Shown here piece by piece: positions 41,533 through 50,617 of a DNA stretch of 64,000 bases. Location of the stretch: the NCBI RefSeq assembly GCF_028765165.1, contig NZ_JARADB010000001.1, positions 1,736,001 through 1,800,000 on the forward strand, written 5' to 3'. Every line of letters starts with the position of its first letter. Within the stretch, counting starts at the first letter, position 1. A program made the translations under genes and the position numbers. The notes below the pieces were generated by a model that saw only the letters and a program-made list of their open reading frames with translations, had not been told where the DNA came from and did not search any database. The DNA is from Paenibacillus sp. MAHUQ-63. GTDB taxonomy: Bacteria; Bacillota; Bacilli; Paenibacillales; NBRC-103111.

Positions 41533-43320
41533 TTACCCCTCCTTCCCAATCTGCTGCGGGAAGCGCAGCAGAATCCGTGTTCCTTGATCCGGCCCGCTCT
41601 CAATCTCATAATCGAAGCGATGGCCGTAAATGATACGCAGCCGTTCAAATACGTTATGCAAGCCGATCCCCGACAAGGACGGACTGCGCGGCACATGCGG
41701 GTGGTGCGCCGGCACCGACACGAGGTGTTGGCGCAGCTCCGCCAGACGCTCAGGAGCCATACCGACACCGGAATCCCTTACCTCCAGCTGCAGCCGTCCG
41801 TCCTCGATGATTCGCGAGGCGATCGTGATCGTGCCCGGCTTGCTCTTCAGCCCGTGAATGTACGCATTCTCGATCAGCGGCTGGAGCAGGAATCGCGGTA
41901 TTTCAATCAGCAGCGTATCGGAAGCCGCCGAGATGCGCAGCTCCACCCGGTCCCCGTGCCTGGAATTCAGCAGCCGGACGTAATGCTCGATAATCTCAAT
42001 CTCTTCATGCAGCGGGATATATTCATTATTGCGATTGATCGTCATCCGCAGGAGTGACGACAAGGAGGAGATCAGCTCCGCATTCTCCGAATCGCCTTTC
42101 ATCATGATCTTCAAGCGGATGGAATTCAGCACGTTAAATAAAAAGTGCGGATTGATTTGCGCCTGCAGCATCGCCAGCTCCGCCATTCGCTTGAGCTCCT
42201 GTTCGCGCCGGTTCTCCTCCAACATCAGCTCGATGCGGTCGATCATCCGGTCGAACACATAGCCGAGCCGTCCCACCTCATCGACACCGCTGATGTTCGA
42301 CCGTTCGCCCAGCTGCCCGGATTCGATCCGTACGACCGTCTGGACAAGCCGCGCAATCGGCTTCGTAAGCGTACGCACCATATACAGCAGCACGACGGCA
42401 AATAAAACTAAGAAAAACAGCTGAACGAAGAAGTCCGTCTTGCGGAACGATTCGATTTTCTGAGCCGCCGTTTTGTAAGGGCTCATGTTGACGAGCTGCC
42501 ATTCCGGCGTCACATGGCTGCTCAGCAGAATATAATCTTCGCCTGCCACCTTGACGAACGAGGAGCCGTCCTCCTTCGGCAGCTGGTCGAAATACGGAAA
42601 CGGTGTGCCGATCGTGGAGGAATCCTTATCGACCAGAATGCGCCCCTTCTGATCGACGATCGCCATGATTTCATTATTTTGATATTGATTGAATAAATCT
42701 TGCAGCACGCGGGGTTCCAGCCCAACGATCACATACCCGTAGGTGACGTCGTTCTTGCGCAGCGGCTTGGCCGCCGACAGCAAATACGGCTGATTCGTCT
42801 CCTGGCTGTAGTTCGGCTCAGCCCCGATCCATTTTACATTATAACCGGATACTTTCTCCACATCGCCAAACCAACTCTTCTTGAAAAAATCCTTCGGATC
42901 AAATGCAAAAGTCGTATAGGAGGCCACATACTCCTGATTCGGAAGCAGCACGGTCACATTAATGTTCCCGAAGGGATCAATGACGGTGGTCATTCGCTTG
43001 GCGATCGTTTGCTTATATTGCAGAACATCACCTTTATCTGTTCCCTCATTGGCCTTGCCTAATTCCCGAATGGACGGCTGCAGCTCCTCGTCGAATTGAA
43101 TGAAGTTCATCACATAAATCATATTCTTCATTTGGCTGTTGACGATTTGACTGACAATCCGCATCGATTCGCGCGAGGTTTCCGTTACCTGCGTCCTGAC
43201 CGCATCGCGAGTGAAGAAGTTGGATACGTTCATGGAGACCAGCGATGGCAGCACGAGACAGACGAGAATCGTGAGCACCAATTTATTGCGTAAAGATAAG
43301 GTTCGAAGCCAGCCCGGCAC
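41533..43320 (-). CDS. YesM-type sensor histidine kinase
   Basis: A 595-residue membrane kinase. The first helix (KLVLTILVCLVLPSLV) and a second at about residue 300 enclose a Cache-like extracytoplasmic domain. HAMP, the His_kinase domain (QAQINPHFLFNVLNSIR) and a HATPase with LSGIGLHNVFERL follow. The frame is open to a GTG at 43,371, but that codon sits inside the terminator stem of the preceding gene. GTG at 43,320 has AAAGGCAGG upstream and is preferred. It senses an extracellular solute, probably the sugar carried by the neighbouring transporter, and phosphorylates the YesN-type partner. Confidence 0.9.
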   Translation of the reverse strand: MPGWLRTLSLRNKLVLTILVCLVLPSLVSMNVSNFFTRDAVRTQVTETSRESMRIVSQIVNSQMKNMIYVMNFIQFDEELQPSIRELGKANEGTDKGDVLQYKQTIAKRMTTVIDPFGNINVTVLLPNQEYVASYTTFAFDPKDFFKKSWFGDVEKVSGYNVKWIGAEPNYSQETNQPYLLSAAKPLRKNDVTYGYVIVGLEPRVLQDLFNQYQNNEIMAIVDQKGRILVDKDSSTIGTPFPYFDQLPKEDGSSFVKVAGEDYILLSSHVTPEWQLVNMSPYKTAAQKIESFRKTDFFVQLFFLVLFAVVLLYMVRTLTKPIARLVQTVVRIESGQLGERSNISGVDEVGRLGYVFDRMIDRIELMLEENRREQELKRMAELAMLQAQINPHFLFNVLNSIRLKIMMKGDSENAELISSLSSLLRMTINRNNEYIPLHEEIEIIEHYVRLLNSRHGDRVELRISAASDTLLIEIPRFLLQPLIENAYIHGLKSKPGTITIASRIIEDGRLQLEVRDSGVGMAPERLAELRQHLVSVPAHHPHVPRSPSLSGIGLHNVFERLRIIYGHRFDYEIESGPDQGTRILLRFPQQIGKEG

Positions 43321-43346
43321 CGCGTTCGCCTGCCTTTCGGAAAAAT

Positions 43347-43378
43347 GGGAAAAAGAGGGGCCCAGGGCCACCTCTTTT
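43347..43378 (-). terminator. Terminator of the sugar-transport operon
   Basis: AAAAGAGG (43,351-43,358) pairs with CCTCTTTT (43,371-43,378), with an inner GGCC/GGCC stem; on the minus strand CTCTTTTTCCC forms the tail. It separates the solute-binding-protein gene from the kinase gene. Confidence 0.8.
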
Positions 43379-43402
43379 CATTATACCAGCAATCGCGATT
43401 GC

Positions 43403-44746
43403 TTACTTGGCGTTGCTCTTACGGATATCTTCGATCTTCGTTTTGGCAGTTTGGATCGTTTTCTCCAAATCTTGTTTGCCTGTCAGGAACAGCTCAACTT
43501 GCGTCAAGTACTCTTTCTCTTGCTGCAGAGCATAAGTCGGAGGAACAACCAGTTTCGTCGCCTTGTTCACTTTCAAAGTAGCCAGCAAGGAGTCTTTATC
43601 GATCATAGCCACTTGTTCCGGTTTGCCGCTTTTCAGAATCGCATCAACGTTCTTGTTGATATCGGCTTTTTTCCAACCGGAGAAGAACAGACCTTGCGTT
43701 TGGATCCCTTCCGTTGTGTACCATTTCACGAAGTCATAGGCAGCTTGCTTGTTCTTGGAGTTCGCGGCGACACCCATGAAGTCAGCGCCTACTTCAGTCA
43801 GACCGTTCTCAGCCGTCGCATCCGATTTCGGATACGGTGCGAACACAGTTTTGAATTTCGCATTCTGGGAAAGCTCGCCCACCATCCAGTTACCTGTTGC
43901 AAGCATCGCTGTTTTACCGGCGTAGAACACGTCACGGTAAGCCATTTTTTGCGATACGACTTCGAAGTAAGGTACGGATGTTTTGTCCACGTTCTCCATT
44001 TTGTTTCTCAGATCAAGGGAGTAACGGACTTTCGGGTTGTCGATATTTTGGGTACCGTCGGATTTCACGAGGTACGGATTCTCCATATCGTTGTTAAGCG
44101 CTAGCAGGGCGTAGTCTTTCCAGTTGTGGAAATAAGAGCCGTATTGCTTGGCGGCGCCTTCGCCTTTTGTCATCTTTTTCGCATATTCCGCGTATTGATC
44201 CCATGTCCATTCCGTTGGAACCGGAAGCTTCGCTTCATCCAATTTGTCTTTGTTCAGAAGAACGAACCATTCGATCATTTTACCTGGAAGAGCGTAGTAC
44301 TTGCCGTTCACGACTGGATCCAGCTTATATTCGTCCTTCACCACGATACCGTCTTTTTTCAGGTACTCATCAAGCGGCTCCAGGATGCCTGCGCCTACAC
44401 GCTGTGCGAAATCGGATGCGCTGGAGTACATCACTACGTCCATTTGCTCGCCGGAAGCAGCCAGAAGATCAAGCTTCTTCATCCCTTCTTGGGAATCGCC
44501 TTTCTCGGACATGCTTTCATAGACGACTTTGACTTCCGGATGCAGCTTGTTGTAAGCCTCTACCGTCGCATTCCAGTTGCCTTGAGCTTCCGTGTACCAA
44601 GCTTGTACTTTAATCGTTACCGGAGCTTTCGCTCCGCCCGCAGCATTTCCGCTATTAGCCGCAGGCGTTTCACTTTTATTACCGCAGCCTGCAAGCGCAG
44701 CACTGATGGCCAACACGCCGCTAAGTACTAATAAACTCTTTTTCAT
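43403..44746 (-). CDS. Sugar ABC transporter solute-binding lipoprotein
   Basis: A 447-residue extracellular solute-binding protein of family 1 (CUT1 type). The signal peptide ends in the lipobox ALAGC with Cys21. ITIK-type start of the mature domain (VTIKVQAWYTEAQGNW), GKYYALPGKMIEWFVLLNK and TAMLATGNWMVGEL are typical. GGAGGGG five bases upstream selects the ATG at 44,746. It is the last gene of an operon after two permeases, with a stable RNA hairpin before it. The ATPase is missing, as usual for CUT1 systems that share an MsmK/MsmX-type ATPase. The sugar is unknown. Confidence 0.92.
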   Translation of the reverse strand: MKKSLLVLSGVLAISAALAGCGNKSETPAANSGNAAGGAKAPVTIKVQAWYTEAQGNWNATVEAYNKLHPEVKVVYESMSEKGDSQEGMKKLDLLAASGEQMDVVMYSSASDFAQRVGAGILEPLDEYLKKDGIVVKDEYKLDPVVNGKYYALPGKMIEWFVLLNKDKLDEAKLPVPTEWTWDQYAEYAKKMTKGEGAAKQYGSYFHNWKDYALLALNNDMENPYLVKSDGTQNIDNPKVRYSLDLRNKMENVDKTSVPYFEVVSQKMAYRDVFYAGKTAMLATGNWMVGELSQNAKFKTVFAPYPKSDATAENGLTEVGADFMGVAANSKNKQAAYDFVKWYTTEGIQTQGLFFSGWKKADINKNVDAILKSGKPEQVAMIDKDSLLATLKVNKATKLVVPPTYALQQEKEYLTQVELFLTGKQDLEKTIQTAKTKIEDIRKSNAK

Positions 44747-44815
44747 AGGAACCCCTCCACAAATAAGCATTTTGTTTGAAAACCTTTACATGACCGATCG
44801 TATCAAACTTGGGGG

Positions 44816-44850
44816 GAGCACACGAGGCACTTTTTTAACCTCATGCACTC
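44816..44850 (-). promoter_or_regulatory. RNA stem-loop between permease and binding-protein genes
   Basis: In minus-strand RNA a 12-pair stem forms between 44,850-44,839 and 44,827-44,816, with an 11-base loop. It includes several G-U pairs that would be mismatches in plus-strand RNA. No T-tract follows, only CCCCCC, so it is not an ordinary terminator. It may protect or process the mRNA so that the binding protein is made in excess. Confidence 0.5.
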
Positions 44851-44870
44851 ATATTTTGACATCTTTCGAC

Positions 44871-45698
44871 TTAGCCTTTCACGCCGCCCATCGAGATTCC
44901 TTCGATAACCTGCTTCTGACCGATGATGAAAATAATCAGCAGAGGCACGATCGCGGATACAGATGCCGCCATGATCAGCGAGTAGAACTCACCGTTCAAA
45001 TCGGCGAAAGACCGAATACCTAGCGGAAGAGTGAATAAGTCTTTGGTTCTCAGGAAGATCAACGGGTTCTGGTAGTCGTTCCATGTCCAGATGAAACGCA
45101 GGATCGCATATGTCGCGATAGCCGGACGAACAAGCGGCGTACAGATCGACCAGAAAATCCGGAGATGGCCGGCACCGTCGATCCGTGCGGACTCCATGTA
45201 TTCATCATGAATACCGAGATAGAATTGGCGCAGCATGAATGTGCCCAGTACGCTGAAGGAACCTAGCAGAATCAAGCCGAAATGGCTGTCGAACAAGCCA
45301 ATCCAACGGAACAGAAGGAACTGTGGAACGAGAATCGCTTGGCTCGGAATCATATAGATCGCCAAGATAAGAACGAAGAGTCCGTTACGGCCGCGGAACT
45401 TGATTTTGGAGAAAGCGTACGCCGCCATGGAAGACAGCAGCACGGATAACGCCGTCGTCAGTACCGAAACCTTAATGGAATTCCAATAATACAGGGAGAA
45501 TTTTGTTTCCCAAACCGCTTTATAATTTTCAATCACATTCCAATGCTGCGGGATCCACTGGATCGGATAAACGAACACGTCGGCTTCCGGCTTCATAGAA
45601 GCGGAGATCATCCAGAGGAACGGCGACATAAATAGTATGCCAATTACAAGCATGACCAATGTAAGGAGAATTTTTTTCAACTTTTGATTCTTGTCCAT
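44871..45698 (-). CDS. Sugar ABC transporter permease (MalG-type)
   Basis: A 275-residue permease with six membrane segments. The coupling loop YMESARIDGAGHLRIFW (EAA-type motif) sits at about residues 170-190, and the ending EGISMGGVKG is the classical end of MalG/LacG-like CUT1 permeases. It is separated by 18 bases from the partner permease gene upstream. It forms the heterodimeric membrane channel with that protein. Confidence 0.93.
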   Translation of the reverse strand: MDKNQKLKKILLTLVMLVIGILFMSPFLWMISASMKPEADVFVYPIQWIPQHWNVIENYKAVWETKFSLYYWNSIKVSVLTTALSVLLSSMAAYAFSKIKFRGRNGLFVLILAIYMIPSQAILVPQFLLFRWIGLFDSHFGLILLGSFSVLGTFMLRQFYLGIHDEYMESARIDGAGHLRIFWSICTPLVRPAIATYAILRFIWTWNDYQNPLIFLRTKDLFTLPLGIRSFADLNGEFYSLIMAASVSAIVPLLIIFIIGQKQVIEGISMGGVKG

Positions 45699-45716
45699 CG
45701 GGTTTTCCTCCTCCTC

Positions 45717-46667
45717 TTAGTAGTTCACCCATTTACGCTGTCCGACCCATTGCACCAATGTAATCAGAAGGACAAACACCAGAAGCACAATAGCCATGGC
45801 AGACGCGTAACCGGATTGCAGGTTAATGAAGGCCGTTTCGTATAAGCGGTAAACAACCACGCTCGTGGAATTCGCCGGACCGCCGCCTGTGAGGACGGAG
45901 ATGACATCGAACGCTTTGAATGTGCCGATAATCCCGGTCACGAGCAGGAAGAACGTTGTTGGCGATAAGAGCGGTACGGTGATGCTCATGAACTGCTTGA
46001 ATTTCGATGCTCCGTCAATGTCCGCAGCCTCGTAGAGATCTTTGGGAATCGACTGCAGGCCGGCCATGAAAATAATCATGTTATACCCGATCGAGATCCA
46101 GATCATAAGACCCATCACGCAGTACAGTGCGAAGTCCGGATCTGCCAGCCATTTCGGCGGATTCGCGAAGCCCATGTCCATCAAAACTTGGTTAATCGGG
46201 CCGTAAGTCGGGTGGAAAAGCACTTGGAACACAATCGCGACGGCAACGACGCTCGAAATGTACGGAATGAAGTAAACGACTTTAAAGAAATCTTTCAAAT
46301 AGATTTTCTTGTCGATGAGGACAGCCAGAATCAACGAGAAAATTAACGTCAAAGGAACGACGATCATTAAGATCATGTTATTTTTCAGTGACAAGAGGAA
46401 GACGGTATCTTTGAAAAGCTTGATAAAGTTATCTAATCCGAGAAACTTCACCTTGGAGAAGCCGGCAACGAAGTTCCAGTCCGTAAAGCTCAGAAAGAAG
46501 GATGCAATAATAGGAAATAACGTGAAAATGAAGAGCCCGAGTACCATTGGAGCGACAAAGGCATATCCGGTCAGATCCTCACGAATCTGCTGCATGGAGA
46601 TTTTCCTTTTTACTTTTGGTGTAGAAAGGGTGCTCGAGTGTGAGTGTGTATGTGTATTGTTGGCCAT
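45717..46667 (-). CDS. Sugar ABC transporter permease (MalF-type)
   Basis: A 316-residue permease with six membrane segments and the EAA-type loop LYEAADIDGASKFKQF at about residues 215-230, typical of MalF/LacF-like CUT1 permeases. A hydrophilic Thr/His/Ser-rich N-terminal tail of about 25 residues precedes the first helix. It is the first gene of the permease-permease-binding-protein operon. Palindromic sites lie upstream at 46,728-46,752. Confidence 0.93.
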   Translation of the reverse strand: MANNTHTHSHSSTLSTPKVKRKISMQQIREDLTGYAFVAPMVLGLFIFTLFPIIASFFLSFTDWNFVAGFSKVKFLGLDNFIKLFKDTVFLLSLKNNMILMIVVPLTLIFSLILAVLIDKKIYLKDFFKVVYFIPYISSVVAVAIVFQVLFHPTYGPINQVLMDMGFANPPKWLADPDFALYCVMGLMIWISIGYNMIIFMAGLQSIPKDLYEAADIDGASKFKQFMSITVPLLSPTTFFLLVTGIIGTFKAFDVISVLTGGGPANSTSVVVYRLYETAFINLQSGYASAMAIVLLVFVLLITLVQWVGQRKWVNY

Positions 46668-46727
46668 CTTTTATTCACCCCAAATGTCGTGTTTTCTCTA
46701 GTCTACCCTCTGCACGGGAATCGAGTA

Positions 46728-46752
46728 AGTCAATTCTTTGACTCATTTGAGT
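46728..46752. promoter_or_regulatory. Palindromic sites upstream of the sugar-transport operon
   Basis: AGTCAA-TTCT-TTGACT (46,728-46,743) overlaps ACTCA-TT-TGAGT (46,741-46,752), 60-85 bases before the permease start. They are candidate binding sites for the neighbouring YesN-type regulator or another regulator. Confidence 0.4.
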
Positions 46753-46794
46753 AAAATTTTAACCTGGCACGAATCTTATTTTGACCTAATCAGC

Positions 46795-46829
46795 AAAAAA
46801 TCCGCTAAGCCTAGGCCGGCTTAACGGAT
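46795..46829 (-). terminator. Terminator of dbpA
   Basis: ATCCGCTAAGCC (46,800-46,811) pairs with GGCTTAACGGAT (46,818-46,829) with one mismatch; six T residues follow on the minus strand. It lies just after the dbpA stop. Confidence 0.82.
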
Positions 46830-46837
46830 ATTTCCCC

Positions 46838-48283
46838 TTACTTATTCGCTTCATGCACCTTCAATAGTTTGCCTTTGATCGTCGTATGCTTCATAACCTG
46901 GAGCACCATTGGACCTTTGCCGTTCAAAATATCAACATACGACGCCGTATCCCCGATCGAGATGATTCCGATATCGGCTGCCGTCACGCCTTCAATTTTG
47001 GCTAGCGTGCCGACGAAGTCTACCGCTCTGATTTTTTTCTTTTTCCCGCCGTTAAAATAGAGCTTCATGATGCCCTTGTTCAGTTCATCGCTGCGATCCC
47101 GCTTCCTGACAGGAGTCGCCTGCAGCTTCCGGTCAAAGGCCGGTCTGCCCGCAGCGACTTCTTCCTCGGTCGGAGCGTTCCTGCGCGGAATGGCGAAGCC
47201 CAGATAAGCTTCGATCTCCGGCAAGTACCGTTCCTCGCCGGGTGTGAGCAAGGTGATGGCTTTGCCCGTCTTGCCGGCGCGGCCCGTTCTTCCGATCCGG
47301 TGGACATAGCTCTCTTTCTCCATCGGCAGGTCATAATTGATGACATGCGTGATGTCCTCGACGTCGATGCCCCGCGCCGCGACATCCGTAGCGACGAGGA
47401 ACCGGAACTCCCCCCGCTTGAACGCGTTCATCACGAGGAAGCGGTCGTCCTGCACCATGCCCCCATGGATCTCATCGCAGGGATACCCGAGGCCATCCAG
47501 CTGCCGGAACAGGTCGTCCACCCGCTCTTGGGTACGGCAAAAAATGATGCCGTTCTCCGGATTCTCCGTCACCAACAGATCCTTAAGGACGTTAAATTTC
47601 TCCCCTTCCGTTACGGGAACCAGGGCGTGTTCGATCTGGACCTTGGCCGCTTCCGGCGTCTGAATTTCAATATCGATAGGATCCATCATGTATCGGTGGC
47701 ACAGTTGCTCCACATCCTGCGGAAGTGTCGCAGAGAACAGCATCGTCGTACGGTCCTCCGGCACCTCGCCGATGATCGCCCCCACCTGCTCGATGAACCC
47801 CATCCGCAGCATCTCATCCGCTTCATCGATAACGAGCATCTTCACCTTCTCCAGGTCCAGTGTGCCCTTCTGGATATGATCCAGCACGCGTCCCGGCGTC
47901 CCCACGACGACGTGACACTTCTGGTTCAGCTCCAGCTTCTGCCGGGCGAAAGGCTGCTTGCCGTACAGCGCCACCGCCTTCACGCGCTTGAACCTGCCGA
48001 TGTTGGTTATATCTTGTTTCACTTGGTCCGCAAGCTCCCGGGTCGGCGTCAGGATCAGCGCCTGCGGGCGGTTCTCCTCCCACACCGCCAGCTCGCAGAC
48101 CGGGATGCCGAACGCTGCCGTCTTCCCGCTTCCTGTACGCGACTTGACCGTCACATCCTTCTCCCGCAGCACAACGGGAATGACCTCATGCTGCACGTCA
48201 GTCGGCTCCTCATAGCCCAAACTGTGCAGCGCGCGGATGATCTCCTCGCTCAAACCGTAGTCTGTAAAACGTCTAACCGCCAT
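46838..48283 (-). CDS. dbpA: ATP-dependent RNA helicase DbpA/YxiN
   Basis: A 481-residue DEAD-box helicase, matching the 479-residue B. subtilis YxiN. Motifs in order: SRTGSGKT (I), PTRELA (Ia), TPGR (Ib), VIDEADEML (II), FSATLP (III), [10 protein letters not shown] (V) and [10 protein letters not shown] (VI). The C-terminal 75 residues ([19 protein letters not shown] onward) are the DbpA RNA-binding domain, which recognises hairpin 92 of 23S rRNA. Its job is 50S subunit assembly. It is monocistronic with its own terminator. Confidence 0.95.
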   Translation of the reverse strand: MAVRRFTDYGLSEEIIRALHSLGYEEPTDVQHEVIPVVLREKDVTVKSRTGSGKTAAFGIPVCELAVWEENRPQALILTPTRELADQVKQDITNIGRFKRVKAVALYGKQPFARQKLELNQKCHVVVGTPGRVLDHIQKGTLDLEKVKMLVIDEADEMLRMGFIEQVGAIIGEVPEDRTTMLFSATLPQDVEQLCHRYMMDPIDIEIQTPEAAKVQIEHALVPVTEGEKFNVLKDLLVTENPENGIIFCRTQERVDDLFRQLDGLGYPCDEIHGGMVQDDRFLVMNAFKRGEFRFLVATDVAARGIDVEDITHVINYDLPMEKESYVHRIGRTGRAGKTGKAITLLTPGEERYLPEIEAYLGFAIPRRNAPTEEEVAAGRPAFDRKLQATPVRKRDRSDELNKGIMKLYFNGGKKKKIRAVDFVGTLAKIEGVTAADIGIISIGDTASYVDILNGKGPMVLQVMKHTTIKGKLLKVHEANK

Positions 48284-48314
48284 GAATGAACGCCCTTTCT
48301 TCTATAACCTGGCC

Positions 48315-48644
48315 TTAGCCCCAAAAAACACCCGTGTTGTCCTGATCGACGAGCTGCAGCTGCTTCTCAAAATCAGAATCCGGCGCGATATGATCAACAT
48401 AATGCCACTTATTCTTGCTGTCTTTCCAATAAAGCGACCATTTATCGGTTTCCATTCTGAACTGCGCGAAATCTCTTTTGGTCCACTCCGTACCTATATA
48501 AGGAGGTCTCTCCTCGACGAGCGTCACACTGTTACCTCTAAACTTGTACGCCAGCCTTATCTGATCTCTATAAGCTTTGGGTATTTTCTGGTCAACATAT
48601 CTTTTTAGTATGCTATCGAGACGTCTTTTCGTAAATTCATCCAT
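48315..48644 (-). CDS. DUF3024 domain protein
   Basis: A 109-residue soluble protein. Family cues are VTLVEERPPYIG, FRMETDKWSLYWKDSKNKWH and a C-terminal D-rich segment; function is unknown. GGGGGAG lies before two tandem ATG codons at 48,647 and 48,644, and the second has the better spacing, so it is chosen. The frame is open to 48,680. No terminator is seen between it and neighbouring genes. Confidence 0.85.
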   Translation of the reverse strand: MDEFTKRRLDSILKRYVDQKIPKAYRDQIRLAYKFRGNSVTLVEERPPYIGTEWTKRDFAQFRMETDKWSLYWKDSKNKWHYVDHIAPDSDFEKQLQLVDQDNTGVFWG

Positions 48645-48685
48645 CATGATCTCCCCCGGAATCATCTTTATTTTTCCCAACTATC

Positions 48686-49162
48686 TCATAATCTTGCCAA
48701 AAAAGCCACCGGAAGCAGCAAACGCGCTTCGGATGGCTTCATATCTGTCACATGTGCCGCAATGCCCGGCTTGATAAGTCCGGGAAGAACGGATACATGG
48801 CCTTCCCCCTCAAACTCTTTGCACGCCACTTGCAGCGCATCCTTCGGCAGCAGCACCAGGCGCTCGTATAGGGCCCTGGTATTCTCGGTCATACGGCTAG
48901 GGTGCGCGCCCTCCAGTTCGCCTGCCGTGATCAGCAAATTCAGCTTCTCATCGACTTGCTCCGCATAGATTCGGAACCAATCTTCCTGCTCGCGGATCAG
49001 CCTGGGATTCCAATGGATCGAAGGGTTCCCGGCCACATATGTCTGGAACGTCTGAGGTCTTGTGAACAACGTCTGCAGAACGAATAGCCCTCCCAGCGAG
49101 TGGCCGAGTATCGCCTGCCGCTTGCGGTCGATGGCGTAATCGCGCTCGACGCGCGGCTTCAC
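48686..49162 (-). pseudogene. 5'-truncated esterase (BesA/esterase-D-like)
   Basis: A 158-residue remnant corresponding to the C-terminal half of an alpha/beta-hydrolase of the siderophore-esterase type. The nucleophile elbow GHSLGG is at residues 19-24, followed by FVLQTLFTRPQTFQTYVAGN. Full-length relatives have more than 100 further N-terminal residues, which are absent. A terminator for the upstream gene lies only about 65 bases before the fragment. A GTG at 49,162 with GGAGG upstream could still be translated, but the enzyme would lack the first half of its fold. Confidence 0.7.
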
Positions 49163-49224
49163 CGCATCGCCTCCACGCTCCGCTTACTTTTATCTTGGTA
49201 GAACACGAGCCTCTGCTTAGTCAA

Positions 49225-49252
49225 ATAAAAAAGAAGCTGCCGCGGCAGCCCC
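49225..49252 (-). terminator. Terminator of the serine-hydrolase gene
   Basis: GCTGCCGCGGCAGC (49,236-49,249) is a perfect palindrome extended by GG/CC; on the minus strand TTCTTTTTTAT follows. Confidence 0.82.
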
Positions 49253-49274
49253 TCCGTTTTCTCTCTACCCTTTT

Positions 49275-50417
49275 TCATTCATGTCTAAAAGACTGCACAG
49301 CCTGCTCCAACTTGGCACAGGCTTCTTGGTTCTCAGGCAGCGGCTTATCCGATCTGATCGCCTGCAGCACATGAAGCAGCAAATATTCCGGCATATCCAC
49401 GTCCGGCGAATTGGCGGTGGCCGCCACGACGAGCTGCAGCTCGGGGATCACAAAGATCCGTCTGCCGCCTGAGCCGGAGGCATAGTACAGATTGTACGGC
49501 TTCTTGCCTCCTCGTACGAGTCCCTTCTCGAGCGTTTTGGACCACCAATACAATCCATAACCGCCCTGTGTGCCGTTGCTATAATTAAGGGTGACACGCT
49601 TCTGCAGCGAATCCCGAATCCACGCTTTGGGAATGATCGTTTGACCGTCCCATTCGCCTTCTTTCAAATACAAATAGCCGATCTTGGCCATATCCCGCAG
49701 CGTTAAAGCCAACGCCCACGCGCCAATGGTTCGGCCCTGCGGATCCTCGTTCCAACTCACCTGATCGATGCCCAGCGGACCGAACAAGCGGGACTTCGCG
49801 TATTCCAGCATAGATTGGCCCGTTGCCTTGTACAGTACAGCTGACACCAAGTGCGCATCGCCGTTGCTGTAATTGAATAGCGAGCCTGGCTCGACATAGC
49901 CCGGGCGTCCTGTAATGTACTGCACCCAATCCGGAGAATACATCATCTCGGTAGAGGAGCTTTCGTTCGTATTATCCCAAGCTATGCCTGACGTCATGCT
50001 GAGCAGATGCTTGATCGTCATTCTGGACTTCAACCGGTCATTGGCCAGCTCCGGGAAGAACTCCGCCACTTTCTGGTCCGCGCTAATAAGCTTCCGTTCA
50101 TGTAAAGCAATGCCGACCAGCGCGGAGGTCACGCTCTTGGTTACGGATTTGAGATCCTGCGGCACATCCTCCTGCGTGCTCGCATTGTAAGCCTCGGCAA
50201 CCAAATACCCGTTGCGGATCACAGCAACACTATGTACACCTTGGCTGCCGAACATCTCCAACGTTTTGGCCAGCGTTCCTGAGAACATGCCTTGCGCTTC
50301 CGGCGTGCTCGTTCTCCAACCTGCGGTTGGCCAATATGCCGCGGTCGACTTTTGTGCGTTTGATGACAGTATGGTTTTACTTTCCGACTTCCATGTAGGT
50401 TGCGGGGTTCCGGACAT
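49275..50417 (-). CDS. Beta-lactamase-family serine hydrolase
   Basis: A 380-residue protein of the class C beta-lactamase/penicillin-binding-protein-like family. The nucleophile motif SVTKS (SxxK) is near residue 93 and the YSN motif in FNYSNGDAHL near residue 187. There is no signal peptide, so it is probably cytoplasmic or an esterase of the EstB type. AAGGA about 10 bases upstream supports the ATG at 50,417. Substrate is unknown; antibiotic resistance should not be inferred. Confidence 0.88.
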   Translation of the reverse strand: MSGTPQPTWKSESKTILSSNAQKSTAAYWPTAGWRTSTPEAQGMFSGTLAKTLEMFGSQGVHSVAVIRNGYLVAEAYNASTQEDVPQDLKSVTKSVTSALVGIALHERKLISADQKVAEFFPELANDRLKSRMTIKHLLSMTSGIAWDNTNESSSTEMMYSPDWVQYITGRPGYVEPGSLFNYSNGDAHLVSAVLYKATGQSMLEYAKSRLFGPLGIDQVSWNEDPQGRTIGAWALALTLRDMAKIGYLYLKEGEWDGQTIIPKAWIRDSLQKRVTLNYSNGTQGGYGLYWWSKTLEKGLVRGGKKPYNLYYASGSGGRRIFVIPELQLVVAATANSPDVDMPEYLLLHVLQAIRSDKPLPENQEACAKLEQAVQSFRHE

Positions 50418-50617
50418 CTCTATCTATCCTTCCGTTTGGATTTAACCCTCTTTTTCTTTTCTTCCTAGCTTACATGAAAAGTATGAAGCAAATATGACGA
50501 AAAGCTTAATAAAACCTTAACTTAAGCTGAACATAAGCTGAAATCATGGCCGTAACCGCTCTTATGTTACAATATGCGTAACGACTTCCCGTCACGGGAA
50601 CCCTTTCGGAGGATGAC

